From: Paramacrobiotus metropolitanus
Lineage: Eukaryota; Tardigrada; Eutardigrada; Parachela; Macrobiotidae
Direction: 5' to 3'
NCBI RefSeq assembly: GCF_019649055.1
Contig: NW_026570301.1
Location: forward strand, 124,001-188,000
DNA length: 64,000 nt
This document shows, in pieces, positions 26,901 through 37,209 of the stretch; position 1 is the first letter of the stretch; the number at the start of each line of letters is the position of its first letter. Under the pieces are notes generated by a model, which had not been told where the DNA came from, searched no databases, and worked only from the letters and a program-made list of their open reading frames with translations. The translations under genes and the position numbers were made by a program.

Positions 26901-29900
26901 CGATTACATCTTTTACTCTGTTGAATGAAGCCTTCATTGTTTTTCGCCGTGTGCGAAGTTTTTATCATCCGGCACTGCAATATCCCCTTGATTCCTATCA
27001 TACTATCATCACCGAATTGGCGGGAGTTTATTCACCGGTTGTATGGCTGGAGTACGACAAGACATTTCGTGCCAGCCGTATTCGCGACTCCAATCACGAT
27101 GAGTGGAACAGGTTAGACAGAAACCTGCTGGACCGCTGTGTAGCACGTCGACCGCTTCGCGCGCATCTCCCGCTGTGCCGGGAATGAGCTTTGGCTGACC
27201 ATACCGACCAAGACTGTCCGAAAAAGTTCCAGTCGACTGCGCAGAGCCGAGCGGATACCAATTCGGATCGGGCGTTCAAGCACATCCCAGCAGATTTATG
27301 CCGGAATTGGAACAATGGGCGATGTGCGAACGAATCCAATTGTCGATTCAAGCACGCATGTGGAATGTGCCGCTCATCTGACCACACCATCCGGGAGCAC
27401 GAATCAGCGCAGCCCAGCGATGCCGGAAGCGGTCACGCTGGTCTCAGAAAATAAAGCAATGGCTACTATTTTCGGGTAATCATTTGATAGAGCGATCACT
27501 GTTTGACTAACTGAATTCCAGGTTCATCGTTACCAACAACCTACAAATGGTTTGGGGCCTTTCCGATGGCTCGCCATCATCTGCTACTCCCTACGAAGCC
27601 GGCCTCGCCATCATCCAACCCGCATCCGCTCGCAACGCCCGCGCGTACCACATTGTTTGGGGCACCTTCTCACTCGCGCAGCTCTCTCGCTATGGTACGC
27701 GCAGAACCGCACCGGAAGGCAGTCTCATCCCCCTGGCCACGAATCAGGTGGTGGTCCCAACTCCCTGGGTGGGAGTCACCTGGCCACGTATCAGGTGTCG
27801 CCAACCTCCCTGGCCACGAATCAGGGAGGACACCTGGCCACGCATCAGGTGTCCGCGATGGCATACACGCGCACACGCATACGCATACACTCCTTCCCGG
27901 TGGCCGTGCATGTTCTGACGATACCACGAGACTCCGCGGCCGAGCTGAGGCTGGCCATTTGCCCCAAACCATTTGTCGGCGTTTCTCGAACATAGTCGTT
28001 AATTGAAGTTAACGTTTTAATCGTTAACTTGTTTTAACGACGTGAGAGAAACGCCAGCACGGCTGATCTCTCATTCTGCGGCTCACGAACAATAGCTTTT
28101 GTTCGGAACAGCACCTACCGCCTTCCGTTGATGGCTTGGAATGTACCTGCGTTAGCCAGCCTGGCCAATTCTTGGAAAAGTTACCTGCCTGTTTCCTATC
28201 GCTCAGCGGAGGATGGCCTAGTTACGTGTACTGCATTCGCGAAGACGGCTTACTGGTTGTGTAGCACGATCTGTGTTAGCATTTTGTCTTTTGCACGCGG
28301 ACTGGAATTTAGAAGCTGTTCAACGATTGTTCAGTGTATATTTGCCGTGTTAATTCATTTACCCGCCTTCCCGCCCTGTCGCTGGCTTCTAACGTTCTCC
28401 AAGTATTTTTTGTTTAAGTATCAAACTCTATCTGCAGCACTGTACGCAATTCTAATTAAAGGTCTGACCTCACTCGCGCAGCTCTCTCGCTATGGTACGC
28501 GCAGAACCGCACCGGAAGGCAGTCTCATCCCCCTGGCCACGAATCAGGTGGTGGTCCCAACTCCCTGGGTGGGAGTCACCTGGCCACATATCAGGTGTCG
28601 CCAACCTCCCTGGCCACGAATCAGGGAGGACACCTGGCCACGCATCAGGTGTCCGCGATGGCATACACGCGCACACGCATACGCATACACTCCTTCCCGG
28701 TGGCCGTGCATGTTCTGACGATACCACGAGACTCCGCGGCCGAGCTGAGGCTGGCCATTTGCCCCAAACCATTTGTCGGCGTTTCTCGAACATAGTCGTT
28801 AATAACCAGGCTTTTTGTACACTACAATGCATTTAAATTTTTCACTATTTTAGTACGCCATATCTCGGCAACCGGATGTTGCGCGCGCCAACGGTTTTCA
28901 GAACAATGTATAAGAATGATTTAGCTTTAAAGTTCCATAAAGTATTACAAAAAACTGATTCGGAGTGCGCGAAAGCGAAAGTTTTTGTGCATTTATCCCA
29001 TTTTTGACACCATGTACCGACCAAAAAAGCAATAGTGCAATGATTGTAATCGATCACTACAAACGACTTTTCGTAGATTTTGCATTTGCAAGATGTCGTC
29101 ATCGAACTTGAATCAATACCCACTGTTCTCGTGCAAAATCCTCAAACCAAACGGCGGGTCCTGTCATCCCATCGAGTATTGCTCAAAGGACAATTCAAAA
29201 AAATTGCCACCCAACGCGTTTTATTCATAAGCTCCACTCCTACGTAAGCGCACGATTGTAGCCGGCAGGAAGGTTGAGGGGTTGATGGCTGACGCTCAAT
29301 GAAGGTCATCAACCTTTTTCTAAAGGTCATCAACCTACTTAAGGATTAAAGCATTATGAACACTAGCGCGTTTGGCATAGTAAGGAGACTCAGATGTGTA
29401 GTTTATTGGACCTCAAATACAAAGCTTCGGAAAATTGTTGTTACTGATAAAATGCACCAGCAGCCCGAACACGACAATGAAAACGAGGGTTTTGCCTTCG
29501 GTTTGAAACTTTACGCTCCGATGTGCCAGTGCGTATTCGTGCATCTTTCCAGTAATTGTAGCTGAGCTTTTAACAAAAGAAACAGCCCCTGCAGCGTGAG
29601 GTCGGCTACTCTGAGTGCACATTAGTATAACGCAAAATGATTTCATATATGTAGCCGCAATGAGGTCAAAAGCACACCATGGTGCCATTTTTAAATTAAT
29701 GGATACCAAGAAAGAAATATTAAGAAAGAAAGTGCTAATATTATAGGAAGTGGCCCGGTACATGGTGCCAAATTCGTGTACATGCACGAAAACTTTCACT
29801 TTCGCGCACTCCCAAACACATTTTTCTTTCGGTTTATGACATTCTGCAGCCAGAAGATTTGTATACACTGGCGTGAAAACCGTTTGTGCGCGCAACATCC

Positions 29901-32900
29901 GGTTCGGGAGTTATGGTTGTCAGAAAATTCCAAAAAGTTTAAATGCATTCAGGTGTACCAAAAGTCTCGTTATGGACTGATCTCCATCAAATTTTGCAGG
30001 TAAATGCGCAAGTCCATGCAGATCGTTTTTACACCGATCCAGACTTCCATGATTTTTTTCAAATTTTAAAATGAATTTTAAAATTTTTGAAATTCATTTT
30101 AAAATTTGAAAAACATGCGAGAGCAGTGGATCGGTGTAAAAACGGTCTTCGTGGTTATGTGCATTTAGGTGCAAAATTTGAGGAAGATCGGTCCATAACG
30201 AGACTTTTGGTACACCTGAATGCGTTTAAACTTTTTGGAATTTTCTAACAGCCGTAACTCCCGAACCGGATGTTGCGCGCACAAACGGTTTTCACCCCAG
30301 TGTATACAAATCTTGTGGCTACAGAATGTCATAAACCGAAAGAAAAATGTGTTTGGGAGTGCGCGAAAGTGAAAGTTTTCGTGCACGTACACGAATTTGG
30401 CACCATGTACCGGGCCACTTCCCTTAAGAAAGGTTAGACAGAAAAACAGTGAGCAGAAAGATAAATATGTTGAGCAGCTATGAGGATAACCTTCTGCAGA
30501 AAGGTTGATGACCTTTAGAAAAAGGTTGATCAGAAAGGCTAATGACCATCACTGAGCGTCAACCATCAACCCGTCAACCTTCCTGCCGGCTACACACGCT
30601 CCGGCTGCAGCCAAATACTCGTACTGTATATTCACCAAACCCTTACCGTATCTCACAGCGAACTTTTTTTGCAGACTGAATGACCTGTCAGATTTACAGT
30701 GCACAGGTTTTTATCTGAGTGATCTACCCTTGCACAGCGGATCCGCGGATTTAGCCGCCTGTGGATGGCATTCTCAGCAACTCAACTTCCGACATTTTCA
30801 GAAGGAAGAAGAAAAAAGCAGGCAGCTGGAAGTCTCATTCCGTAAGCTGAATGAATGGCAGCGTCGTGGCGATTCACTGCTGATGTCCATGATCCCGAAG
30901 TAATGCATTACGTGAAGTGCTGTATGAGCAGACCACAGCATTCTGATATCGGAAGTGATTTTGTCTAGGCACATCATAGAAAGAATGAAGCAAACGGGAG
31001 AGCGCAACTTTAGTGAGGTGGGAATGCATCGCACCGCTTGTTCAAATGCCGGTTGCACTTTGCCCGACTATTTTTTGTAGCCTTATGACCCAGTAACGAT
31101 TATGTTGGTTCGATTATTTGACTTCCACGTAGTATGGTAAGTGCTTCAGCTCCAGTAAGGCTGGAATTTCAAGAAAGCGCTTCCGTATGGCTATTAACGA
31201 CAAACATCCTAATTCTCGCATACACCCAACTGACCCAAGCGTCGATTTTCGTAAACCTTTTTATCTCAGAATGTGTTTAACCATTCTAAATTTCTAACTC
31301 TGCTGTTTGCCATTCCGTTTGAGAGCCCAAAACATTCGGTGGATTACTGCATGCTCGTACACATAACTGAAGAACATCTGTGATGCATCGGCAGAGTTCT
31401 GTCAACAGGGCTCTTGATTCTTGTTGCCTTTCAGCTCTCAAATTCCACCAACAGAAGTCGTCAAGATTGTGAGTGAATGCTGGAGTGCACTGGACACGCT
31501 AACCGGTACCGTTTAAGTTCAAACTGACATCATTTCCTATTTGAGAGAATCAAGAGATTATTTTTCCGTTGAGTAGTGTATTGAAAGGCTGAAACCCATA
31601 ATCATTCTTTATATAGAGAGTTATGACGTGTTTAAAGTGGAAAACCGTGGCGAAGAATACATGGTAAGTCAGTTGCTGTGTTGTAATCCCAGCAGCTAAA
31701 CTAATCAAGCGGGTTATACGTTTTTGGTCTCAATGTGAGTTGAATGTCACAGTCCGGTTGTCCCGTAGGTTGCCAGTGGCATTTCAACCAAAAACGGCAA
31801 CCAACACGCTAGTGAAACCGCCACCCTGGCATTGCGAATTGTGCAGACGGTCATGGACATGGACTTTGCTCCGCTGCCCGATCGCAAACTGAAGATCGGA
31901 ATCGGGATCAATACCGGTAAATGATCCTCTTGAAAAGGAGAGAAATGTCACGCCCAAACCGTATAGTACGTACGCTATAGGCTTTCTTCTACGAGAAAAA
32001 GCGGACGTTGGCGTGACCTAGCCGGAACAGCAGACGCCGCACCGTCGTTTTACAGCGCAGCCGTTTTACAGCTTGTTCAGAATGCTGTACAGCATTGCAG
32101 AGTGACCAAATTCGCAAGCATTTTTGGAAAACGATTTTTTGCGGCGACATGTCAGAAAATTGCATATTTGGCTGAATTTTTTAAACGTTGCCTCGGCTTT
32201 CAATGTCCGAATAATTACTGGTGTTTTATGACTTTATACCGTAAAAGCAAGAGGAGAGGGTTGGCTAGATAGCCAGTCTACTCGACGATTTCACTCAGAC
32301 AAAATTAAGGCCGGGCCGAACGCAGAAAATTCAGTTTGTAAAGGAATTAAACGGTGCCAAGAGGCACCCATAGTAAAAAAGATGCATTGGCAGTCGCCGT
32401 CACAAAGATATGCGGCTGCAGAAAAAAATGCAAAGAGCGGGCTAAAAAACCGACGTGTTTTACGCCAGCAGTCTCGATGTTTTAATGCACTATGACATTA
32501 CACAACCATTACCAGAGCTGCTTTTAGGGCCGGTTGTGGGCGGCGTTGTTGGACTACATACGCCACGATTCTGCATATTTGGTGACACCGGTGAGACGAC
32601 GAAAATGTTATGAGACCGAAAAATACAATACTCGTCTGTCTAATAGTTAATGTTTAATGTGATGTTGCAATATAATCTTGATTCATGCAAAGATATACAC
32701 TGAGTTTGCAGCATGTGTGACAGTTCGTAGAGATCAGCGTGTATCGTTCTTTCTTGCCTATTGCAGTGAATACAGCATCGAGAATGGAATCTTCCGGCAT
32801 TCGTAAGGCATCTATAATAATAAAACCGGTTTATTTTTATCCGTGTACAACGGCCTATGTTGTGCATAATACAACGTTGCCGAATCTTTTTAGCTTTCGG

Positions 32901-35705
32901 CATTCAGTGCAGTAAGAAAACCAGAAATATCTTGGTGGCAACAGAAGACTTTGAACTGAAGAAGCGTGGAACGATGCAAATCAAAGTACATCCTTTCCTG
33001 TGCTCTTCGTTAAATATTACGTGCTCGTAAAGGTAGAGTAACCGGACAGTATCTTGAAAGAACAGTGATTATGGGTGGGTAAGGGATCACCTGGAGTGCT
33101 TTTGTCGCCGTACCTCAAAATTTAACATGTTATTTATTAGTCATTTGAATATTGTTAGAAACTAGTGACGATACCATTTGCCGCGAATGCTATGAGCTGT
33201 GCATTCGCTTAAAGAAGCACCGCTTTTCCCCTCCTTTTAGAACCTGTGCGATTTTATATATGCGGTTCGATTTATATATAACGCGGAAAATTCCAACCCG
33301 GGCAACGTTCGCATTTGAAGTTTGCTGGTTTTCCTGCACAAGTCAGGACACTTAATCAAACCACTGCCATTACTCTAGGAGTACGAGAGGCATGTTTATT
33401 CATTCCTCTCGTACTCCTACAACACGGCAGTGATCAGAAGCGTCGGGAAGTCCGGATCACTGGGTCAAATATCGCCGTTTTAGGGGTTCTACTGTTCTAG
33501 GTGGTATGCTTTAAAGTTGTCGTTAGATATTTCCATATGGCGGTTGCAATGAAAGAGTCGAGGTTTGAGTTCGTTGGGTAACAAAAGTCGCCGCGAGAAC
33601 TTTTATTGTTTTTAAAAATTCGGGGAACATCATAAGTATGTATTTAAAGCGAAAATTCTTAATGTTTCCAGGTATTCGAAAATATTTTCGAAGTTAAAGC
33701 GCATCTGGAGATATTTGTGAACAGTAATTTCGATAGCTGCTGCATTCGGCTTGGGTTTGCAGCGAAGATAGACCGCGCCTGCTTGTTCGGCTTTCATGAA
33801 ACGGTTTTCATGCTTAATGCAACCGAATGTATTAGGAAGAAGATCAATATTACGCGCGGCCTCCCCACAGTCTGGAGATCTCTCTAACCAAGAACTTTTT
33901 AAAAAATCTGATACCACAGTTAGACCGGCCGTGGTCCAGAACTGCGTCACATGACTTTTGTTTTTGAACACGCTCGATCAGAATCGTGCCGGCACGATGC
34001 CGCAAACGATCCAACCCAGTTTCAAGGTGACCTTGGAACTTAGAAAAATTTTGCCTAGATACAATATGCAACAAAAATTATTAAATACGCAAATTAAACG
34101 GAATAAATTAAACTTATTTTCGAACAACACCAACCACAAAATTAAGTACGTAACCACAAGTTAATTTTTCGATTTTTGTTGTCGGCAAATTTGTACTCGT
34201 AATATAATGGTAGGTATTGACCATACGGACATCGGGCTGTTCGATTTTGGCAGGACCATCCTTCTAAGCAATTGCTAAAATTGCAAAGAGCCGCATTTGT
34301 ATTTGTGAGTGAGCGAGCTACCACTGTCCAGTGAGCAGAATGGACAGTGAGAGGTTCTGCTCGGGAGTAAGTTACCCAGCCATCACTACTGTCCAGTGAG
34401 CAGGATCGCTAACTGAGTGAGTAAGTTACGAGCTACCACTATCCAATGAGCAGAAGCGCTAACTGAGTGAGTAAGTTACCGAGCTACCACTACTGTCCAG
34501 TGAGCAGAATCGCTAACTGAGTGAGTAAGTTACCGAGCTACCACTACTGTCCAGTGAGTAGAATCGCTAAGTGAGTGGATCACAAGAAACGCGGAGGCGA
34601 AGCCGCAGCTGTTTCTTGTATTTCTTATTACCCAGGCAGCAGACAACCGGAAACACAGTAGCTTTGCTATAAAATCGCGCCATCTGTAATTACTGCGTTA
34701 TTAAGGGATAAGGATACATGAGAGTTCCCGTCCACGGGCTTGGCTCTTCAAAAAATATGTATAAATCAAATAAAACCAGATTAAATTGTGACTTACAGAA
34801 TTACGCAAATACGAATAACACTAATCAAATAATTTGAATCCTGTCATCCCTCTATTTGACCGCGGCCCATTCGCTATGAATTCAAATTGGATAGCATGGT
34901 CGTCGGTTGTTTTTGATTCTCGACGCATTACATAGATCAGCGAAATACCCATCTGAAACACCGTTGCATTACACAGATATAGGTCAGAAATCAGTGCATT
35001 CAGTTACTTTTGTCAAAGAAGCGCTGCCTCGTAATTGCCTAAATCATAGTACACCTCTAGCACCGAAAGTAATTTTTTGTGTCAACGTTTAAGAAAAAGA
35101 TTTTCAAGAATCTCGCAACCTTATCTATCGCCTGAATCCTTCTGCCGACTAATAATAGAGTCATCAGTTGGGAAGCCGCCTCTTTCGCAAAACGTCATTT
35201 CAAAATTGGGGGTCTTTCGGCAGTGGCCAAAAGCTATGCCATGAGATCAACTAAGCAATACAAAGTTAACTGGAATCACCGCGACAAATGTTTCTTTTGA
35301 GCATTTGTTGTTCTAAAGTACGGAGGAAAGGGGTAAATTTTCTAGACTTTCCGCCCCAGATAAACAGAAAAAAATCTAACATGGGGCTGAAAGCGACATG
35401 TCCCACTACCCCCCAATGGACCCATCCTGGAAGTTGGCTGGAACATATTGTCCCATTACGCTGCCTTCACGAAAATAAGAAGAAATGAACTAATAACTGA
35501 GTTTCACAAATCTGGTCTCTCATTGCAGGGAAAGGGTGAAATGATGGTATACTGGCTGGTACGCAAGCGCGGAACGGATTTTTTTATTGATATTGCAGAG
35601 CATTCGCAGCTTCCGGATACTACCAATATTGCTTATCTGAGCGACCCCGGTCTGCCATCACAGGTGGACGTAGTAAATGGGAGTAAAGAGGCGTGTAAAG
35701 CATGA
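21176..35705 (+). CDS. Soluble guanylate cyclase, beta-like, multi-exon
   Basis: Cytosolic enzyme family that binds NO or O2 at an H-NOX heme and makes cGMP. Exons placed: 21176-21406, 22968-23156, 23431-23659, 23849-23982, then 30675-30899, 30969-31017, 31081-31136, 31435-31505, 31617-31663, 31769-31916, 32528-32590, 32767-32802, 32894-32985 and 35529-35705. All have GT-AG borders, and phases agree except across 23983-30674. There the PAS-like exon or exons (length 2 mod 3) were not found. About 9-10 residues of H-NOX are also unaccounted for between exons 1 and 2. Heme ligand, substrate-binding Glu and Cys, and the Asn/Arg pair are conserved. Both metal-binding Asp are replaced. The ATG at 21176 gives the family-typical MYG start and follows an acceptor-like gcag. 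The gene may be functional, or broken by insertions in the 6.7-kb intron. Confidence 0.88.
22070..22572. mobile_element. MITE in cyclase intron 1
   Basis: 503-bp element with terminal inverted repeats starting TGGGCCAGGTCAATTGCT. TTAT flanks both ends as a target duplication. An 18-bp-arm palindrome with one mismatch sits near its middle at 22217-22254 (arm GTAACCGTTGCGCTTCGA). It has no coding potential. The superfamily is uncertain. Confidence 0.7.
24390..24620 (+). repeat. Dispersed repeat family, copy 1
   Basis: Shares blocks with 33890-34150 and 57390-57640. These are a GGTCC(A/G)GA start, an ATGCCGCAAACGATC block (exact in the first two copies), then GACCTTG, CACTTAGAAA-type and GATACAAT-type words. 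The copies are diverged, with borders not resolved and no coding content. Confidence 0.55.
24860..25648. mobile_element. hAT-type non-autonomous element, 789 bp
   Basis: Terminal inverted repeats TAGGGTTGTCATC at the left and its complement at the right. The octamer GCTGCCAC lies directly outside both ends (24852-24859 and 25649-25656). An exact 8-bp target duplication with a TAGGG-type end is the hAT signature. The interior is AT-rich without a transposase. It lies in the large cyclase intron. Confidence 0.85.
25877..26237 (+). repeat. Split direct repeat A1
   Basis: Left end of the element. It matches A2 at 28001-28361 (offset 2124) from AATTGAAGTTAACG through GTGTTAATTCATTTA. The GTTAAC words near the start form a short palindromic cluster. 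Confidence 0.9.
26306..27454 (+). pseudogene. DIRS-like gag with in-frame TGA
   Basis: The ORF starts at ATG 26306 with an RGRG basic N-terminus, then a Pro/Gln-rich region and a folded central part (YVSEKCLEELFDL and later VYSPVVWLEYDKTFRAS). TGA at 27185-27187 interrupts the frame. The same frame then continues to 27454. The continuation holds a CCCH finger, C-x7-C-x5-C-x3-H (LCRNWNNGRCANESNCRFKH), followed by CGMCRSSDH. Finger pairs of this sort are typical of DIRS/Ngaro gag proteins. Because the stop separates capsid from finger, either the copy is defective or the stop is read through. No pol follows. Confidence 0.75.
27669..28000 (+). repeat. Split direct repeat B1
   Basis: Nearly identical to B2 (28469-28800). 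It contains four spaced copies of CCTGGCCACGNATCAGG. Two are self-complementary enough to fold, for example the TCCCTGGCCACGAATCAGGGA-like unit. The repeat abuts A2 directly, forming the junction expected of a circular intermediate. Confidence 0.9.
28001..28361 (+). repeat. Split direct repeat A2
   Basis: Second copy of A. It is followed by 107 bp (28362-28468) not seen elsewhere in the element, rich in CCCGCC then AT, before B2 begins. Confidence 0.9.
28469..28800 (+). repeat. Split direct repeat B2
   Basis: Right end of the element, ending CATAGTCGTTAA and then host sequence TAACCAGG. It differs from B1 at about one position. Confidence 0.9.
28815..29025 (-). repeat. Half copy of the AAGTGGCC foldback
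   Basis: A diverged match to one arm of the foldback at 29746-30422. Shared words include ACCGGATGTTGCGCGC, AACGGTTTTCA, AGTGCGCGAAAG and CACCATGTACCG. Only one arm is present. Confidence 0.7.
29258..30594. mobile_element. Outer foldback with nested insertion
   Basis: Inverted arms at 29258-29336 and 30501-30594. They share TAGCCGGCAGGAAGGTTGA, GTTGATGG, TGACGCTCA and AAGGTCATCAACCT in mirror order. A second, unrelated foldback is nested inside. The arms carry a short internal direct repeat of AAGGTCATCAACCT. No coding content. Confidence 0.7.
29746..30422. mobile_element. Inner foldback, AAGTGGCC family
   Basis: About 677 bp, nearly a perfect hairpin. Arms of about 255 bp (29746-30000 and 30165-30422) start GGAAGTGGCCCGGTACATGG. 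The centre is an AT-rich palindrome built on AATTTTAAAATGAATTTTAA near 30060-30115. Mirror-image ORFs on opposite strands arise from the symmetry and are not genes. A related element lies at 60130-60812. Confidence 0.85.
30675..32985 (+). CDS. Cyclase exons: linker helix and catalytic domain
   Basis: Nine exons. 30675-30899 encodes LSDLPLH and the coiled-coil linker to MIPK. 30969-31017 gives KHIIERMKQTGERNFSE. 31081-31136 starts the cyclase fold with VTIMLVRLFDF, where the family has LFSDVVGF, so the first metal Asp is Arg. 31435-31505 gives CSQIPPTEVVKIV. 31617-31663 gives VFKVENRGEEYM: the guanine-binding Glu of KVE is kept and the GDA Asp is Glu. 31769-31916 gives IGIGINTG. 32528-32590 gives TPRFCIFGDT with the guanine-binding Cys. 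32767-32802 gives VNTASRMESSG with Asn and Arg. 32894-32985 ends GTMQIK. Phases match at every junction. Retention of substrate residues with loss of metal residues is the beta1-type half-site. Confidence 0.87.
33376..33419. repeat. Perfect 15-bp hairpin in the cyclase intron
   Basis: Arms TAGGAGTACGAGAGG and CCTCTCGTACTCCTA separated by 14 bp. Flanking ACTGCC and GGCAGT words extend the symmetry loosely. Function unknown. Confidence 0.6.
33890..34150 (+). repeat. Dispersed repeat family, copy 2
   Basis: Shares GTGGTCCAGAACT, a TTTTGTTTTTGAA stretch, ATGCCGCAAACGATC and GTGACCTTG with copy 1. Shares the trailing CAACACC-ACAAAATT and AACCACAAGTTA words with copy 3. Lies in the last cyclase intron. 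Confidence 0.6.
34319..34578 (+). repeat. Imperfect 54-bp tandem repeat
   Basis: Five copies of a unit built on TGTCCAGTGAGCAGAATCGC, AACTGAGTGAGTAAGTTACC and GAGCTACCACTA. The TCCA anchor recurs at 34327, 34392, 34442, 34496 and 34550. The last three intervals are 54 bp. Confidence 0.85.
34582..34619 (+). repeat. ACAAGAAA hairpin repeat, copy 1
   Basis: A 38-bp imperfect hairpin, ACAAGAAA...TTTCTTGT, enclosing GGAGGCGAAGCCGCAGC. The same module occurs inverted at 36100-36137 and directly at 58051-58085. Confidence 0.6.
35529..35705 (+). CDS. Cyclase last exon
   Basis: Acceptor cattgcag at 35521-35528. GKGEMMVYWLVRK continues in phase from the MQIK end of the previous exon, completing the family-typical KGKGxM strand. 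A 40-residue tail follows and ends at TGA 35703-35705. This exon lies 2.5 kb from the previous one and between two inverted hairpin repeats. Confidence 0.88.
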   Translation, partial: GKGEMMVYWLVRKRGTDFFIDIAEHSQLPDTTNIAYLSDPGLPSQVDVVNGSKEACKA

Positions 35706-37209
35706 CCAAATTAATACAGCAATCAATGGCAACTTTGTGGGTCGTTATAAGTTGGTTTTATATTATCATCTGAATATTTGTATGTTAATGGATGTCTTTA
35801 CAGAGTGTGTGAGTCATTCGCTTTAATATTCATTTTGTCATGTAAATATTGTTTTATCATTACGGATTACAATAAAAAATTAACCATAATTAATCTCAGT
35901 GCGGCTCGAAGATTTCACAAAGTCAACGATGGAAATTGTAGTTTCTGGTCAGATGTAGCGGTGAAGTTAAGAAAATACCTAGATAGTTTCAAACAAATAA
36001 CAAACGTGCAAAGAAAAAGACATAGAAATTATTTCATCTTGGGTGCAAAGTAGAAAAACATCCAAAATCCAATAAACTAATCACTTTGTAACATATTCTA
36101 CAAGAAATAATGTCGGCTTTGCCTCCGCATTTCTTGGGGTCCCCAGCCGACCTATATTTATTAATATTTTAGATTTTGGCATAGCATAACTTATGAACTC
36201 CCCTAGTGCGAAAAATTTAACTTAAATTACTTTTTTTTCAACAGTGCAATTTTCAAAAAAAGAATCGGTTTTGGATTTTCTGGTGCTCATATGCACACCT
36301 ACTGGCTTTGCAGGTGGACATAGCTAAATTTGGGAAGCGAAAACTTACGTACCCAAATGAAAGGAACAGTTACTGTTTAAGTATCAACTGGATAGCCATG
36401 GTAGACCAGTCGCTTGCTAACCTGGCGGACTGTGTACTCTGGTAGTTTGGTCACTCATTCACCTAAAGGGCAGTGTGTACTACAGATAGCAGTGGTAGGT
36501 TGGTCACACGCTCATAATAAACAGCAGTGAAAACGTTGCAGACGAAAACAAAGGCTTCTTTGTCAACTCATTATATTTGTTGACTCATTATATTTGTCAA
36601 CAAACATTTTTTCCAGCGACAATAACTATCGTCCTCAGAAAAGTAAGAAATAGTACTAATTCAAAGGCTTTTATCTTGTATACTGGACCGTGAATGGCGA
36701 TTACTAGTCCCCGATTACTACCACAATCCAGTTTTAGTCCATTAACATACCCTTAGAATACCAGTTTGCAGAATATAGTGGCAGACACTGAATTCATGAT
36801 AAAACCTTGTATAGTGCCTGCCAAGCAGTTCACGTCCTAAGTTTTGCCTTAAACTTAATGTAAGCAGTGGGGCTGTATGTGCCTTATACTTCTTAAACAA
36901 CCGCTGCACACTAATTTTAAATCTGAATGGATGTACTGTATTTGCAGACACAGAGCCGAAACATTCTCTCTCTTTGCAAGGCGCTTTATAAGCCTTCATT
37001 TTTCCACTGAGTAAAAAATTTACAAATGAGCTATAAATTATAAACCAGCACGAAAAAATGTACTAAACCCGCCAAATTCAGATTCACAGACCACATTCAA
37101 CTAAAAAAAGACGTAAACCAATGCGCACAATATGCAGGACTAAAACAAGGTCAGACTCTGGCACGCGAAATCAAGGCGCTCCGGACCGTGGTCGTGTGAC
37201 ACTGCTGGT
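35706..37209. other. Intergenic, no gene seen
   Basis: AT-rich sequence after the cyclase stop. An inverted copy of the ACAAGAAA hairpin lies at 36100-36137. The words TTGACTCATTATATTTGT repeat around 36567-36602. No ORF has family resemblance. Confidence 0.5.

Larger units (their letters stand above)
25877..28803 (+). mobile_element. DIRS/Ngaro-like element with split direct repeats
   Basis: The order is A1 (25877-26237), gag-like ORF, B1 (27669-28000), A2 (28001-28361), a 107-bp spacer, B2 (28469-28800). A copies are 361 bp and look identical. B copies are 332 bp and differ at about one base (near 27788 versus 28588). This A1-body-B1-A2-B2 order is diagnostic of PAT/Ngaro-type tyrosine-recombinase retrotransposons and cannot come from a simple LTR pair. 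No target duplication is visible, as expected for recombinase insertion; the ends share TAA. Reverse transcriptase and recombinase are absent, so it is non-autonomous. It is young, given the repeat identity, and sits in the cyclase gene's large intron. Confidence 0.8.

Noticed and set aside
27547-28006. Several 100-150 codon ORFs in the B repeats
   Set aside because: All three frames and both strands are open in a GC-rich terminal repeat. Codon patterns follow the repeated CCTGGCCACG words.
29776-30392. Two near-identical 75-codon ORFs on opposite strands
   Set aside because: Mirror images produced by the arms of the foldback element.
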